Of a stretch of 39,264 bases of DNA, positions 1 through 6,750 are shown in pieces (position 1 is the first letter of the stretch; every line of letters starts with the position of its first letter). The notes beneath the pieces are model-generated. The model saw nothing but the letters and a program-made list of their open reading frames with translations, had not been told where the DNA came from and did not search any database. Made by a program: the position numbers and the translations under genes. The DNA comes from a virus, in IMG/VR virus record IMGVR_UViG_3300048597_000647, positions 1 through 39,264 of that record; one strand, written 5' to 3'.

Positions 1-336
1 ATGAGCGATGGACCTTGCGTGCGTTGCGGTGCCTACGGAGGTTTCGGCTGCTACGAGTGCATTCCGCCTGACGCAATAGACAGGCGCATTGCCGCCAAGA
101 TTGCGGAGTTGGAGAAGGAGCGGGATGGGTGGCGAACGGAAATTGCCACGCTTGATTACGCGATGCACGCCGCCGAAGCCCGCGCCGACGCCGATGCCGC
201 ACTGCTGAGAGAGGCGGAGGAGGCGGCAAAGACGATCCGGCGGCAGATGGATTACCCGCAAAGCTACAATCGCATCATTGACGAGACGGTGTGCGCGCTA
301 CTCGCACGCCTGGAAGCCCGCGAGGTGAGCCAATGA
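1..336 (+). CDS. Small phage protein with zinc-knuckle-like Cys pairs and coiled coil
   Basis: The 111-residue product starts at the first base of the window, so an upstream extension cannot be excluded. Residues 6-20 contain CxxC-x7-CxxC, a plausible zinc ribbon. Residues 25-110 are charged and Ala/Glu/Arg-rich, as in a coiled coil. The stop overlaps the next start (ATGA). It begins a run of seven small plus-strand genes of the accessory type common in phage early regions. I do not recognise a specific family and infer no function beyond possible metal binding. Confidence 0.6.
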   Translation: MSDGPCVRCGAYGGFGCYECIPPDAIDRRIAAKIAELEKERDGWRTEIATLDYAMHAAEARADADAALLREAEEAAKTIRRQMDYPQSYNRIIDETVCALLARLEAREVSQ

Positions 337-545
337 AGACGGTTGCAGATTACCTCGTCTTTTCGCTCGCCCTGATCGGCGCATCAGTTATCGGCAGCGC
401 GATCCGTAGCAAGTGGATCGGCGAGTCGGTGACGCTAGACGAGTGGGACATTCTGTCGGCGTTTGCCATCGTCGCAGCAGTCCAGTTCGGGCTGCCTTGG
501 ATTGCTCGCATCGTCACAGGGAGGTCTCCCCATGACCATCCGTAA
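333..545 (+). CDS. Small membrane protein, two predicted TM helices
   Basis: The product is 70 residues. I chose the ATG at 333 because it overlaps the upstream stop (ATGA) and keeps the hydrophobic N-terminus intact; an upstream in-frame start at 291 would overlap the previous gene more. Two hydrophobic segments are visible, about residues 6-22 and 40-60, separated by a short charged loop. It is probably an inner-membrane protein. Nothing in its neighbours tells its role; exclusion proteins of phages are often small membrane proteins, but this is only a possibility. Confidence 0.55.
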   Translation: MKTVADYLVFSLALIGASVIGSAIRSKWIGESVTLDEWDILSAFAIVAAVQFGLPWIARIVTGRSPHDHP

Positions 546-870
546 GCTGCGGGAGGCGGTGGAGGCGGGAACGCTACAGGGCTACGCCGTCGAGTTTGTC
601 GAGGTCTTTGGGGCGCACGCTCAACACGCCGCCCAAGCATACCACAAGGACATGAACGCCGCACTGGCGCTCATGCATGCGGTGCTGCCGGGGTGGTATT
701 GGGACTGCGGCACGGAGAGCCTTGACGGGACATACTTCGGTCGCGTCGAGACCCCGCACGCTGGCGCACCGCAGCCGCATGAAATCATCGGGCACGCCGA
801 CACCCCGGCCCGCGCGCTCCTGCTCGCCATTCTCAAAGCACGGGAGGCGCAGAATGAAGCGCCTGCTTGA
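532..870 (+). CDS. Phage ABA-sandwich-like small protein
   Basis: The product is 112 residues. The ATG at 532 has a GGGAGG Shine-Dalgarno nearby and overlaps the preceding gene by 14 bases. The C-terminal two thirds follow a pattern I associate with small phage 'ABA sandwich' proteins: an Ala-rich helix, then LPGWYWDCGTESLDG, a beta-rich stretch, and a closing helix of the type TPARALLLAILKAREA. Function in that family is unknown to me. The assignment rests on pattern similarity, not on a search. Confidence 0.6.
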   Translation: MTIRKLREAVEAGTLQGYAVEFVEVFGAHAQHAAQAYHKDMNAALALMHAVLPGWYWDCGTESLDGTYFGRVETPHAGAPQPHEIIGHADTPARALLLAILKAREAQNEAPA

Positions 871-1003
871 ATGGCTCGCGGTCGCCGGATTGGCCCTGGT
901 TGGCCTTGTCCTGCTATGCCTATACCTGCCCTTCATGGCGTTAGGATGGGCCTACAGGAAGGCGACGGGACGGAAACGGGATGATATGGAGGATTTGCTG
1001 TGA
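854..1003 (+). CDS. 49-residue single-pass membrane protein
   Basis: A very small ORF starting at ATG 854 inside the end of the upstream gene and ending in a GTGA overlap with the next gene. Residues 8-32 form one long hydrophobic helix (about LAVAGLALVGLVLLCLYLPF), followed by a basic tail, which predicts an N-out/C-in inner-membrane miniprotein. Its place in an unbroken chain of overlapping genes supports translation. Function unknown. Confidence 0.5.
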   Translation: MKRLLEWLAVAGLALVGLVLLCLYLPFMALGWAYRKATGRKRDDMEDLL

Positions 1004-1401
1004 GCGCGCCTGAGAGGACACCCGGACGCTGGTGCCAGTTCCGCCCGAGTTATTGCCCCGAGGCAGAGGGGACGCCCTTCTCGACGTGGGACACGAGCCA
1101 CGATGTCTCTGCTATCTTGCCGGATGGGACGCGCTACCACGTCGCGCACTTCCGGCACGCAAGCGATGCCTCGTTTGTTGAAAACCTCGTGAACGGGCAC
1201 GAAGCACTCCGCGCAGAGCGTGACGCACTCGCGGCACGGGTGGAGCAGCTGCTACGGGCAGGCGACACACTTTCGATATGCGCGCAGACCACGGGCGGGA
1301 CAGCGGGACCGGATGATGGTCTGATCGAAGCGATCAAGGGCTGGGAACGCGCCCGCGCCGCCCTATCCACGGTAAGGGAGAAGACGGATGAGCGCGCCTG
1401 A
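1000..1401 (+). CDS. Cassette protein 1: unique N-terminus plus shared coiled-coil C-terminus
   Basis: The product is 133 residues from a GTG start that overlaps the upstream stop (GTGA). Residues 1-66 are unique. From about residue 67 (EALRAERDALAARVEQL) to the end it is identical to the C-terminus of the next gene, because of a 204-bp direct repeat. The shared part is a coiled coil followed by a small Gly/Asp-rich segment and helix. The last 14 bases, ATGAGCGCGCCTGA, encode both its end (DERA, stop) and the start of the next protein (MSAPE). Function unknown. Confidence 0.6.
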   Translation: MSAPERTPGRWCQFRPSYCPEAEGTPFSTWDTSHDVSAILPDGTRYHVAHFRHASDASFVENLVNGHEALRAERDALAARVEQLLRAGDTLSICAQTTGGTAGPDDGLIEAIKGWERARAALSTVREKTDERA

Positions 1402-1403
1402 GA
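1200..1403 (+). repeat. 204-bp direct repeat, copy 1
   Basis: Identical to 1501-1704 at 203 of 204 positions by direct comparison; the one mismatch is G1386 versus A1687. It encodes the whole shared C-terminal half of cassette protein 1, the 14-base junction and the first codons of the next gene. The period between copies is 301 bp. Confidence 0.95.
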
Positions 1404-1702
1404 TGCTTAGCTGCCACCTGCACGAGCGCGTCTATTGGTCTGACGATGGTTGCCCGATGTGCGGGCTTGCCGCGCAGCGTGACGCACTTGAAGCCGAAGT
1501 CGAAGCACTCCGCGCAGAGCGTGACGCACTCGCGGCACGGGTGGAGCAGCTGCTACGGGCAGGCGACACACTTTCGATATGCGCGCAGACCACGGGCGGG
1601 ACAGCGGGACCGGATGATGGTCTGATCGAAGCGATCAAGGGCTGGGAACGCGCCCGCGCCGCCCTATCCACGGTAAGGGAGAAGACAGATGAGCGCGCCT
1701 GA
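1388..1702 (+). CDS. Cassette protein 2: zinc-finger-like N-terminus plus the same C-terminus
   Basis: The product is 104 residues and starts within the last 14 bases of the previous gene. The N-terminus differs from cassette protein 1: C9-x2-H12-x9-C22-x2-C25, a likely zinc site, then a short helix. From EALRAERDALAARVEQL onward it is identical to cassette protein 1. One silent difference occurs in the 204-bp repeat (G at 1386, A at 1687). The gene ends with the same dual-coding 14-mer, which starts cassette protein 3. Function unknown. Confidence 0.6.
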   Translation: MSAPEMLSCHLHERVYWSDDGCPMCGLAAQRDALEAEVEALRAERDALAARVEQLLRAGDTLSICAQTTGGTAGPDDGLIEAIKGWERARAALSTVREKTDERA

Positions 1703-1704
1703 GA
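1501..1704 (+). repeat. 204-bp direct repeat, copy 2
   Basis: Second copy of 1200-1403, offset by 301 bp. A partial, diverged third echo begins near 1799 (CGAAGCACTCCGCGCAGAGC) and fades after about 50 bases. The near identity implies a recent tandem duplication. Confidence 0.95.
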
Positions 1705-2078
1705 GGATATCGCTTCTGCCTGATGACGGATGGTCGTGGTGCGAGGGTGCGCCCGTTCACGAGGAAAACCGGATCGAATACGTCCGCGCCGACCTTCACG
1801 AAGCACTCCGCGCAGAGCGGGACGCACTCAAGGAGCGGGTGGAGCGGCTGGCCCAAGAGGTCTTCGACCGCATCGGCGAACGTATCGAGGCCCAAGCGCA
1901 GGACGGAATCAGCGCAGAGGGCGTGTTCTCAGAAACGGTTCAAGGCCATCAGCGGCAGTTTGTGGATGGGATGCGATTGGCGCGGCTTTTGGCCGTGAAC
2001 ACGATCCGCGCCGCCATATCCACACAGGAGACGACTACGGCGCTGGCCAGCCCGGACACGCCGCCTGATAGTCCCTGA
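1689..2078 (+). CDS. Cassette protein 3: related N-terminus and start of coiled coil, divergent C-terminus
   Basis: The product is 129 residues, starting MSAPE in the dual-coding 14-mer. The N-terminus (WSWCEGAPVHEENRIEYVRADLHE) is a type seen in many small phage proteins. HEALRAERDAL repeats the cassette motif, but the coiled coil then diverges (KERVERLAQEV) and the C-terminus is unrelated. It is the last gene of the plus-strand run and ends tail-to-tail with the Rz1-like gene, overlapping it by 44 bases. Function unknown. Confidence 0.6.
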   Translation: MSAPERISLLPDDGWSWCEGAPVHEENRIEYVRADLHEALRAERDALKERVERLAQEVFDRIGERIEAQAQDGISAEGVFSETVQGHQRQFVDGMRLARLLAVNTIRAAISTQETTTALASPDTPPDSP

Positions 2079-2247
2079 TCTGGTCGTTCAGTCCTGCCAC
2101 CGTGACTTCCGTGTCGGCGCGGGACGGCAGGAACAGGCCCTCGCCCCACGTCCGGCACAGCTCACCCTCAGTCTCGGAACCTGTCGTCGTGACGCAGCCT
2201 GCGACGAGCATCATCGACGCGGCGGCGAATAGCATCAGCGTTCTCAC
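2035..2247 (-). CDS. Rz1-like outer-membrane spanin lipoprotein
   Basis: The product is 70 residues from a GTG at 2247; the frame is open upstream, but this start places a normal signal sequence at the N-terminus. Residues 1-17 form a lipoprotein signal with lipobox LVAG-C18. The mature part is about 53 residues with two further cysteines. The gene overlaps the 3' end of the Rz-like gene by 80 bases in another frame, the classic Rz/Rz1 arrangement. In that family the lipidated o-spanin joins the i-spanin to fuse inner and outer membranes at lysis. It is the last gene of the late operon. Confidence 0.75.
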   Translation of the reverse strand: MRTLMLFAAASMMLVAGCVTTTGSETEGELCRTWGEGLFLPSRADTEVTVAGLNDQIRDYQAACPGWPAP

Positions 2248-2386
2248 GGTCGAGATCCTCCTGCTTCTGGCGTTCCTGCTTGCGGCCGTCCCGGCGGGCC
2301 TTGGCCTGCGCCGCGAGGAAGCCGATGATGAGCGCCCCGGCGGCGGCGATATAGCCGATAAAGGGTTCAATGAGCGACCAGATCAT
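2168..2386 (-). CDS. Rz-like inner-membrane spanin
   Basis: The product is 72 residues with an N-terminal membrane helix (about residues 8-26) followed by a strongly charged Lys/Arg/Glu/Gln coiled coil to the end. This is the layout of i-spanins: membrane anchor in the inner membrane and a periplasmic rod. The overlapping lipoprotein gene downstream and the endolysin and holin upstream make the lysis role likely. It is shorter than lambda Rz (about 150 residues), as is common in compact spanin pairs. Confidence 0.7.
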   Translation of the reverse strand: MIWSLIEPFIGYIAAAGALIIGFLAAQAKARRDGRKQERQKQEDLDRENADAIRRRVDDARRRLRHDDRFRD

Positions 2387-2389
2387 GGC

Positions 2390-2752
2390 TCACATCCCCT
2401 GCCACTCGATCAGGCAGATGACTGACGTTTCGTTCGGCGCGAGATGCAGCGACGGAGGCTGCGCGACCACGTTCGGCGGGAGGGACATGACTTCGGCAAA
2501 GTCCGGATCAACATGGGTGGTCATCGTCTGGTATCGGACCACGACAACGCCCATAGAAGTCTCAAGCGGCACGGTGCGATGGTAGACTCCCGAGAGGTCC
2601 ACGATGAGGATTTCAGCGAAGCATCCAGGGCTTCCGGGCTCAACGAGCGTCACGCGCTCACGAAGGCCCTCCTGCCCCCACGCTGGCATGTGCCAGACGG
2701 CGACGCCAATTCCGAGGCAGACGGGCAGCATGAGGGCGAGGATGCGGGTCAT
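2390..2752 (-). CDS. Exported protein of unknown function in lysis cassette
   Basis: The product is 120 residues. A signal peptide is visible (MTRILALMLPVCLGIGVAVW, cleavage probably after PAWG or nearby). The mature part is about 95 residues with several beta-type stretches and two cysteines (in PGCFAE and SVICLIEW) that could form a disulphide. A GGAGG lies 8 bases before the ATG. The start overlaps the upstream stop (ATGA). Its place between endolysin and spanins suggests a periplasmic lysis accessory, but I do not recognise the family. Confidence 0.6.
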   Translation of the reverse strand: MTRILALMLPVCLGIGVAVWHMPAWGQEGLRERVTLVEPGSPGCFAEILIVDLSGVYHRTVPLETSMGVVVVRYQTMTTHVDPDFAEVMSLPPNVVAQPPSLHLAPNETSVICLIEWQGM

Positions 2753-3039
2753 GGCGATACCTCCGACAAGGCGACGGTCTGACCGGCGAGCGGGTGCGTG
2801 CAGTCGCTCAGAAACTCGATGCGGCCGTCGCGCACGAAGGAGTGGCAGACCTTCGGCTCCCGGCTTGGCCCGAAGTCCCAGCGCACCAGAATGGAAGGAG
2901 AAAACGTCGGGCTCTCAAGACTGCCGTTCCACTCCCACTTCGGCGACCGCTCTCCTTCCACGCGCACGGCGTGAGGCGTTCCGCAGCCGGGACAGTCGAA
3001 CATCAAGAAGCCGTCGCCCGTCGGCTCGATGACGTTCAT
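2749..3039 (-). CDS. DUF6527-like small cysteine-rich protein
   Basis: The product is 96 residues from ATG 3039, just after the endolysin start of its C-terminus. Features are an N-terminal CPGC pair, W-E-W-NGSLESPTFSPS, then CHSFVRDGRIEFLSDCTHPLAGQ. This arrangement matches small phage proteins I know as DUF6527 (often mislabelled ammonia monooxygenase). The Cys/His residues suggest zinc binding. It overlaps the endolysin 3' end by 4 bases and lies in the lysis cassette, though this family is found in many phage contexts and its role is unknown. Confidence 0.65.
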   Translation of the reverse strand: MNVIEPTGDGFLMFDCPGCGTPHAVRVEGERSPKWEWNGSLESPTFSPSILVRWDFGPSREPKVCHSFVRDGRIEFLSDCTHPLAGQTVALSEVSP

Positions 3040-3722
3040 GCCTTCCTCCCGAACATCGCCGCCAGCGCCCGCCGGAGCGCCGCCAGCCAGCCTCCGGCCT
3101 CCGGGGCGGGGACAGGTGCCGTGGGCGCCCTGCGCGCCGTCCCTGCCCGCTCCATGAGGCGCGCGAGATCCTTTCCGCTGATGGTCATGCGGTGGCGCAG
3201 CCGCCCGTCGCCGAGTGCGTCCCAGACCGCGATCCGGTCGCCGTTGGCGTCGTAGCTGCCGGTGCGGAACAGCGCCTCCTCGGCTTCGCGTCGCTTGCGG
3301 AGCTCCGGCGGGCGCAGCCACCCGAAGAAGTGCCGCGAAGCGTCTGGCGCCTTGGCGTTGATCGCCTCTGTCAGCTTGGCCCGGAGGATGCCGCCCGTGT
3401 TGAAGTCGAACGACACCAGCGCGTCGAACTGATGCGGCTTCAGCGGCACCTTGATCGCGCGGCGCACGCGGTCCTCGTAGGTGTCGAGGTCGGCGTCGAA
3501 GACCTGCACGGCGCGCACCAGCTCCTCCTGCACGCGCTGCTCGCCCCAGAGCCGGGTATCGACCTTCGGCATCTTCTCAGGGTTCAGCCCACCCGCGGCC
3601 TTGGTGTGGCCGACGCCGTAGGTCCAGATCCCCACGCTGTCCTTGTAGGGGCCGAGGACAATGCCCTCGTGTTCGGCGATCTCGAGGACGCCTTGCGGGG
3701 TGATCTTCACTTCCGCCCCCAT
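3036..3722 (-). CDS. Endolysin, glycoside hydrolase family 24 muramidase
   Basis: The product is 228 residues from ATG 3722; the frame is open further upstream, but that would overlap the holin gene almost wholly. The catalytic triad of T4-type lysozymes is visible with exact family spacing: E19-x8-D28-x5-T34, in HEG..., YKDSVG and TYGVGHT. Further family signs are the FDALVSFDFNTGG and FFGWLRPPELRKRREAE segments. It would cleave the MurNAc-GlcNAc bond of peptidoglycan. No signal peptide is seen, so release through the adjacent holin is expected. The last 70 or so residues are a basic, Ala/Pro-rich extension. Confidence 0.92.
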   Translation of the reverse strand: MGAEVKITPQGVLEIAEHEGIVLGPYKDSVGIWTYGVGHTKAAGGLNPEKMPKVDTRLWGEQRVQEELVRAVQVFDADLDTYEDRVRRAIKVPLKPHQFDALVSFDFNTGGILRAKLTEAINAKAPDASRHFFGWLRPPELRKRREAEEALFRTGSYDANGDRIAVWDALGDGRLRHRMTISGKDLARLMERAGTARRAPTAPVPAPEAGGWLAALRRALAAMFGRKA

Positions 3723-3931
3723 CCACGCCAGAGGGCCAGCACCGCGAGCGCGTTGCCGACCGTCGCCAGAAGCATCCCGACCACCTCGCCCACCTTGAAC
3801 GGCGCGAGGTCGAAGGTGTCCGTCGCGGGATCGTAGGTGCCCCAGCCCTGCCATGCGGCCCAGGTGGCGAGGCCGCCGGCCGCGAGGCCGAGCGCGTACG
3901 TCAGAAGTCGAAGCGTTGCCGTCCAGTTCAT
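3707..3931 (-). CDS. Putative holin, two TM helices
   Basis: The product is 74 residues from ATG 3931, overlapping the endolysin start by 16 bases. Two hydrophobic segments (about 8-27 and 46-67) are separated by a short acidic loop (YDPATDTFDLAP), and the C-terminus is basic (RGWGRK). The layout and the position directly before the endolysin fit a small class II-like holin that forms lethal membrane lesions. AGGAAA lies in front of the start. The family assignment comes from context and shape. Confidence 0.65.
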   Translation of the reverse strand: MNWTATLRLLTYALGLAAGGLATWAAWQGWGTYDPATDTFDLAPFKVGEVVGMLLATVGNALAVLALWRGWGRK

Positions 3932-3991
3932 GGCGGTTTTCCTGTCGATGTGATAGCGTGCGGTCGCACAGTTGGCTGATGGAGATGGCAG

Positions 3992-4183
3992 ATGGACGAG
4001 AAGGAAGCGCGCGCGGTGGCAATCCCGGACACGACGTCGGTTGATGGGATCAACTTCGCTGTCGTTGGCGGCCCAGAAGGTCCCGTTGCGATGCTGACGC
4101 CCGCGCCGAAGCACTACCGGATCGACGTGCCGCTGACGGAGTTCAAGGACGAGGACGCTACGCCTCCGCAGGACGGACAGTGA
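3992..4183 (+). CDS. Small plus-strand protein inserted in the late region
   Basis: The product is 63 residues, ATG at 3992 preceded by GGAGATGG. It is transcribed opposite to all surrounding late genes and starts 60 bases from the divergent holin start. It is acidic at the ends and has a GPEGPVAMLTPAPKHYRIDVPL core. It overlaps the next plus-strand start. I do not recognise it. Orientation and context fit a moron, an independently expressed accessory gene. Confidence 0.5.
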   Translation: MDEKEARAVAIPDTTSVDGINFAVVGGPEGPVAMLTPAPKHYRIDVPLTEFKDEDATPPQDGQ

Positions 4184-4449
4184 TGCGGTCGGTCGCCTTC
4201 ATATTCGAGGATGGCACTCTTGGTGCGCGCCGCCCTCATGAGTGGCGCAGCCTCGCCTCTGCAGAGATCGCTGCAATTGGTGTCGGTGATATCGGAATGC
4301 CGGTGCAGAGCGGTTTAGTGATTGGCGTGGCGCTACTTGATGACGACGACATCCGCGAGACGTTCAGCTATCCGCGCCCCATTCTGCTCACCGGAGCAAC
4401 GTCGGCGACGATTACCTTCGCGCCCATGTATCGAAAGGAGGGGCGATGA
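4183..4449 (+). CDS. Small plus-strand protein of unknown function
   Basis: The product is 88 residues from ATG 4183 (a GTG one codon upstream is also possible). The start overlaps the previous stop, and its own stop overlaps ATG 4446, so the three frames look like one small operon. Beta-type stretches dominate (VAFIFEDGTL, LVIGVALLDD, ATITFAPMY). No known motif is seen. Confidence 0.5.
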   Translation: MRSVAFIFEDGTLGARRPHEWRSLASAEIAAIGVGDIGMPVQSGLVIGVALLDDDDIRETFSYPRPILLTGATSATITFAPMYRKEGR

Positions 4450-4634
4450 TGTGGGTCGCGTTTCCCATCGCTGATCTGGACGAGAACTTCCTTCCGACTA
4501 GCCTCGCGCGGGCTGGTGTGCTTCTGCTGGTTCGCTCCCGGCCTCACGCCTCCCGCGCCGCCGGCTTCAACCTGATCTTCCCGTCCACCTGGTGCAGGCG
4601 GCCGTTCGTGCCGTCGATGCTCCAGACGTCGTAG
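4446..4634 (+). pseudogene. Truncated start of a tail-appendage gene (fragment)
   Basis: The first 20 or so codons (VAFPIADLDENFLPTSLARA) are clearly related to the N-terminus of the minus-strand gene at 10126-10926 (ISFPVADLDGNNLPTTLANA), about 13 of 20 identical. After about codon 22 the frame runs antisense through the real gene at 4544-4897 and has no resemblance to anything. I read it as the 5' scrap of a duplicated or imported appendage gene whose remainder was lost at a recombination joint near 4505-4543. Confidence 0.5.
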
Positions 4635-4897
4635 TAGTAAATCGTCCCCGGCGTCATCAGCGCGGCGTTCGCGTCGGACGGCTTGAACTGCCAGACGCTG
4701 CCGGTCGTGTTGACCACCTGCGGCGAGCCGGTCATCTCGAAGACCTTCACGTCCCGCGCGGCGTCGGAGCTCACCACCATCGTCACCGTCACCCCTGCCG
4801 GGCTGAGAAGCGCCCCCGCGCGGTCGCGCATCTCGACGGTGAAAACGATGGTCTCGAACTCAGCGAAGGTGTCGAGGAGGTCGTAGGTCAGGCTCAT
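4544..4897 (-). CDS. Small beta-rich appendage protein (BppU-like layout)
   Basis: The product is 117 residues, starting inside the end of the upstream repeat protein (ATGA). The pattern of alternating strands, a VEMRDRAGALLSPAGVTVTMVV segment and YYYDVWSIDGTNGR before a final strand resembles small beta-sandwich baseplate or tail-tip proteins. The gene at 11893-12198 has the same layout, and both lie next to a VPATxYAL repeat protein. It is probably a virion component, perhaps a fibre adaptor. This is inference from layout. Confidence 0.55.
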   Translation of the reverse strand: MSLTYDLLDTFAEFETIVFTVEMRDRAGALLSPAGVTVTMVVSSDAARDVKVFEMTGSPQVVNTTGSVWQFKPSDANAALMTPGTIYYYDVWSIDGTNGRLHQVDGKIRLKPAAREA

Positions 4898-5904
4898 GCG
4901 GTGATCCTCACGCGGGCGGGTGTTCCGGGAATGGCGGCGTCGCCGGGGTTGCCGGTCATGACGAAGCGGTCAGGTGCGCCAACAAGAGCGACCGCGCGCG
5001 GCGCTCCGCTGAGGTTCGCGCCGCCGGGCTGGCCGCTGAGGCTGACGCGGGGCGGCTGGATCACGATCTCGAGCCGCGCTGTCGGCGCGTCGATGCCGTA
5101 GGACGTCAGAGCCACAGAGAGCCGGAGGACGCGGCGCACTGACACGTCCGGCCCGTCGATGGCGTAGTCGGTCGTGGGCGCGTCCAGCACGTAGCGCCGC
5201 GGCAGCGCGGGCGCGAAGGGCGTCAGGGCGTAGGCCGTGGCGGGAACGTCAAGCCGCCGCGTGACGGCCACGTCCGGCACCAGCGGGGACAGCGCGTAGG
5301 CCGTTGCGGGGACGTCGGCACGGATGGCCCGGCGCAGGTCAGGCGCGGGCGATGTGAGGCCGTAGGCGGTAGCGGGAACGGCCACCGTCCGCTGCACGGT
5401 GACGACCACATCCGGCGCGCTGATGGCGTAGGCCGTGGCCGGGACGGTGATGGTGGCAGCGGTCTGGAAGTCGGGCGCGGGAGCGGTCAGCGCGTAGGAG
5501 GTGGCGGGAACCGTGACCGTCTGGACGATCGAGACGTTCGGCGCAGGCAGCGTTAGGGTGTAGGCGGTCGCGGGCACGTCCCGGTCAATGTCCGGGTGCG
5601 CGTTGATCGTCGCCTCGCCCGCGCCTTCGGTGATGTCCCATGCGGGCGCGACGGCGACCTTCGGATACGACGTGATCTCCGCGGAGCCAGCGCCTTCCGT
5701 GATTGCCCACGCGCCGTAGGGCGGGAGGATCAGCGTAAGGTCAGGCGTCGGGCCGCTAAGCGTGTAGGATGTGGCGGGGACGTCAAGCGTGATGACGGCC
5801 GGCGAAAACGCTTCGCCGCGAAGGATTGCCCCTGCTGCGCCCGTGTCATCCCAGAGGTCAGCGCCGCCGCGATACCTCTGCCAGCCGTCTACGTAGTCGC
5901 TCAT
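4894..5904 (-). CDS. Repeat-rich appendage protein with VPATxYAL repeats
   Basis: The product is 336 residues. About nine copies of a motif near VPATAYALTxPAPxV occur at intervals of about 22-27 residues from residue 40 to residue 280. A second motif (AWxITEGAGxAxI) occurs twice near residues 68-105. The C-terminal 60 residues carry short LSGxPGGANLSGAP-type repeats. No signal peptide or membrane segment is seen. Such regular beta-type repeats in the fibre region suggest a rod or adhesin subunit. It overlaps both neighbours by four bases. A second protein with both motifs is at 10928-11893. Confidence 0.65.
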   Translation of the reverse strand: MSDYVDGWQRYRGGADLWDDTGAAGAILRGEAFSPAVITLDVPATSYTLSGPTPDLTLILPPYGAWAITEGAGSAEITSYPKVAVAPAWDITEGAGEATINAHPDIDRDVPATAYTLTLPAPNVSIVQTVTVPATSYALTAPAPDFQTAATITVPATAYAISAPDVVVTVQRTVAVPATAYGLTSPAPDLRRAIRADVPATAYALSPLVPDVAVTRRLDVPATAYALTPFAPALPRRYVLDAPTTDYAIDGPDVSVRRVLRLSVALTSYGIDAPTARLEIVIQPPRVSLSGQPGGANLSGAPRAVALVGAPDRFVMTGNPGDAAIPGTPARVRITA

Positions 5905-6740
5905 CCGTGCGCGATCTTCGCTTGCCCCCGAACGATGCCCGTTGAGGTGGTCGAGGCGTATTGAATGAGGAACAGGCAGCTATCGTTGTAGATTTCGGGC
6001 AACCCGAGTTGCGCCCAGTCGTATTCCCGCGCCAGGTTCGCCTGAAGCTGAGGCATCGTGCAGCGGTTGCGCGTGGCCGTCACGCCGAAGGAACCCGCCG
6101 CCGTGGTCGAAGCCGACAGCGTGACCGTGTTCACGTCGCGGATGAACTTTCCCGCCGCTGCCGCAGGAATGAGGCCGTTCAGCGGGAACATTCGCGATGC
6201 CCGCACTGTGGTGCCGATGGCGAAGGCCGTCAGGTCTCCGCTCGTGCCGTCGTTATAGGTGACGTTCACCGTGGCGTTCGATGCCGTGCCACCCGTGTCG
6301 GTATACCATTCCAGCCACCACGAGATGTCCGAATAGTTGGCATCGCCGATGCGATTGGCGAGGTTGGACGATGCGATGTTGGCGTGAACGTCGACGTTCA
6401 CGGTCTGCGCCGTCGTGACGGTCCCCGACAAGCCGCCCATGTGCATCAGGCGGTCGTGCAGTTCGATCGTCACTGCGGCGTTTGCGCAGAGAAGCGACGC
6501 CCACGCCCAATAGGACGTCGCGGGCGCCGTCTGGTCGGGGAAGTTTACGCAGCCGGTGAGGGTGTTGTCGCAGATCGCCGCCGCGGCAGGAATAGCCCCT
6601 TGCCCCGGCTGGCCCGTAGCCCGCCAGAGCGAATGGAACTGGTTCGCCGCGGCGTTGGAGATGCTCGCCTTGTCGATCAGGACGCGCGACGAGTTGTTGC
6701 CGAGGGCGTCAATCAGCGCGTCGCGCGTCGAGATGGTCAT
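5901..6740 (-). CDS. Putative virion appendage protein
   Basis: The product is 279 residues from ATG 6740, with GGAG upstream in minus orientation. It begins with a short helical segment (MTISTRDALIDALG) and is then Ser/Thr/Ala-rich with beta-type stretches and a WWLEWYTDTGG segment, as in many phage fibre-region proteins. Four cysteines are present. It overlaps the next gene by ATGA. I recognise no specific family; position between fibre-type genes makes a structural role likely. Confidence 0.55.
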   Translation of the reverse strand: MTISTRDALIDALGNNSSRVLIDKASISNAAANQFHSLWRATGQPGQGAIPAAAAICDNTLTGCVNFPDQTAPATSYWAWASLLCANAAVTIELHDRLMHMGGLSGTVTTAQTVNVDVHANIASSNLANRIGDANYSDISWWLEWYTDTGGTASNATVNVTYNDGTSGDLTAFAIGTTVRASRMFPLNGLIPAAAAGKFIRDVNTVTLSASTTAAGSFGVTATRNRCTMPQLQANLAREYDWAQLGLPEIYNDSCLFLIQYASTTSTGIVRGQAKIAHG

Positions 6741-6750
6741 GGGCGGCTCC

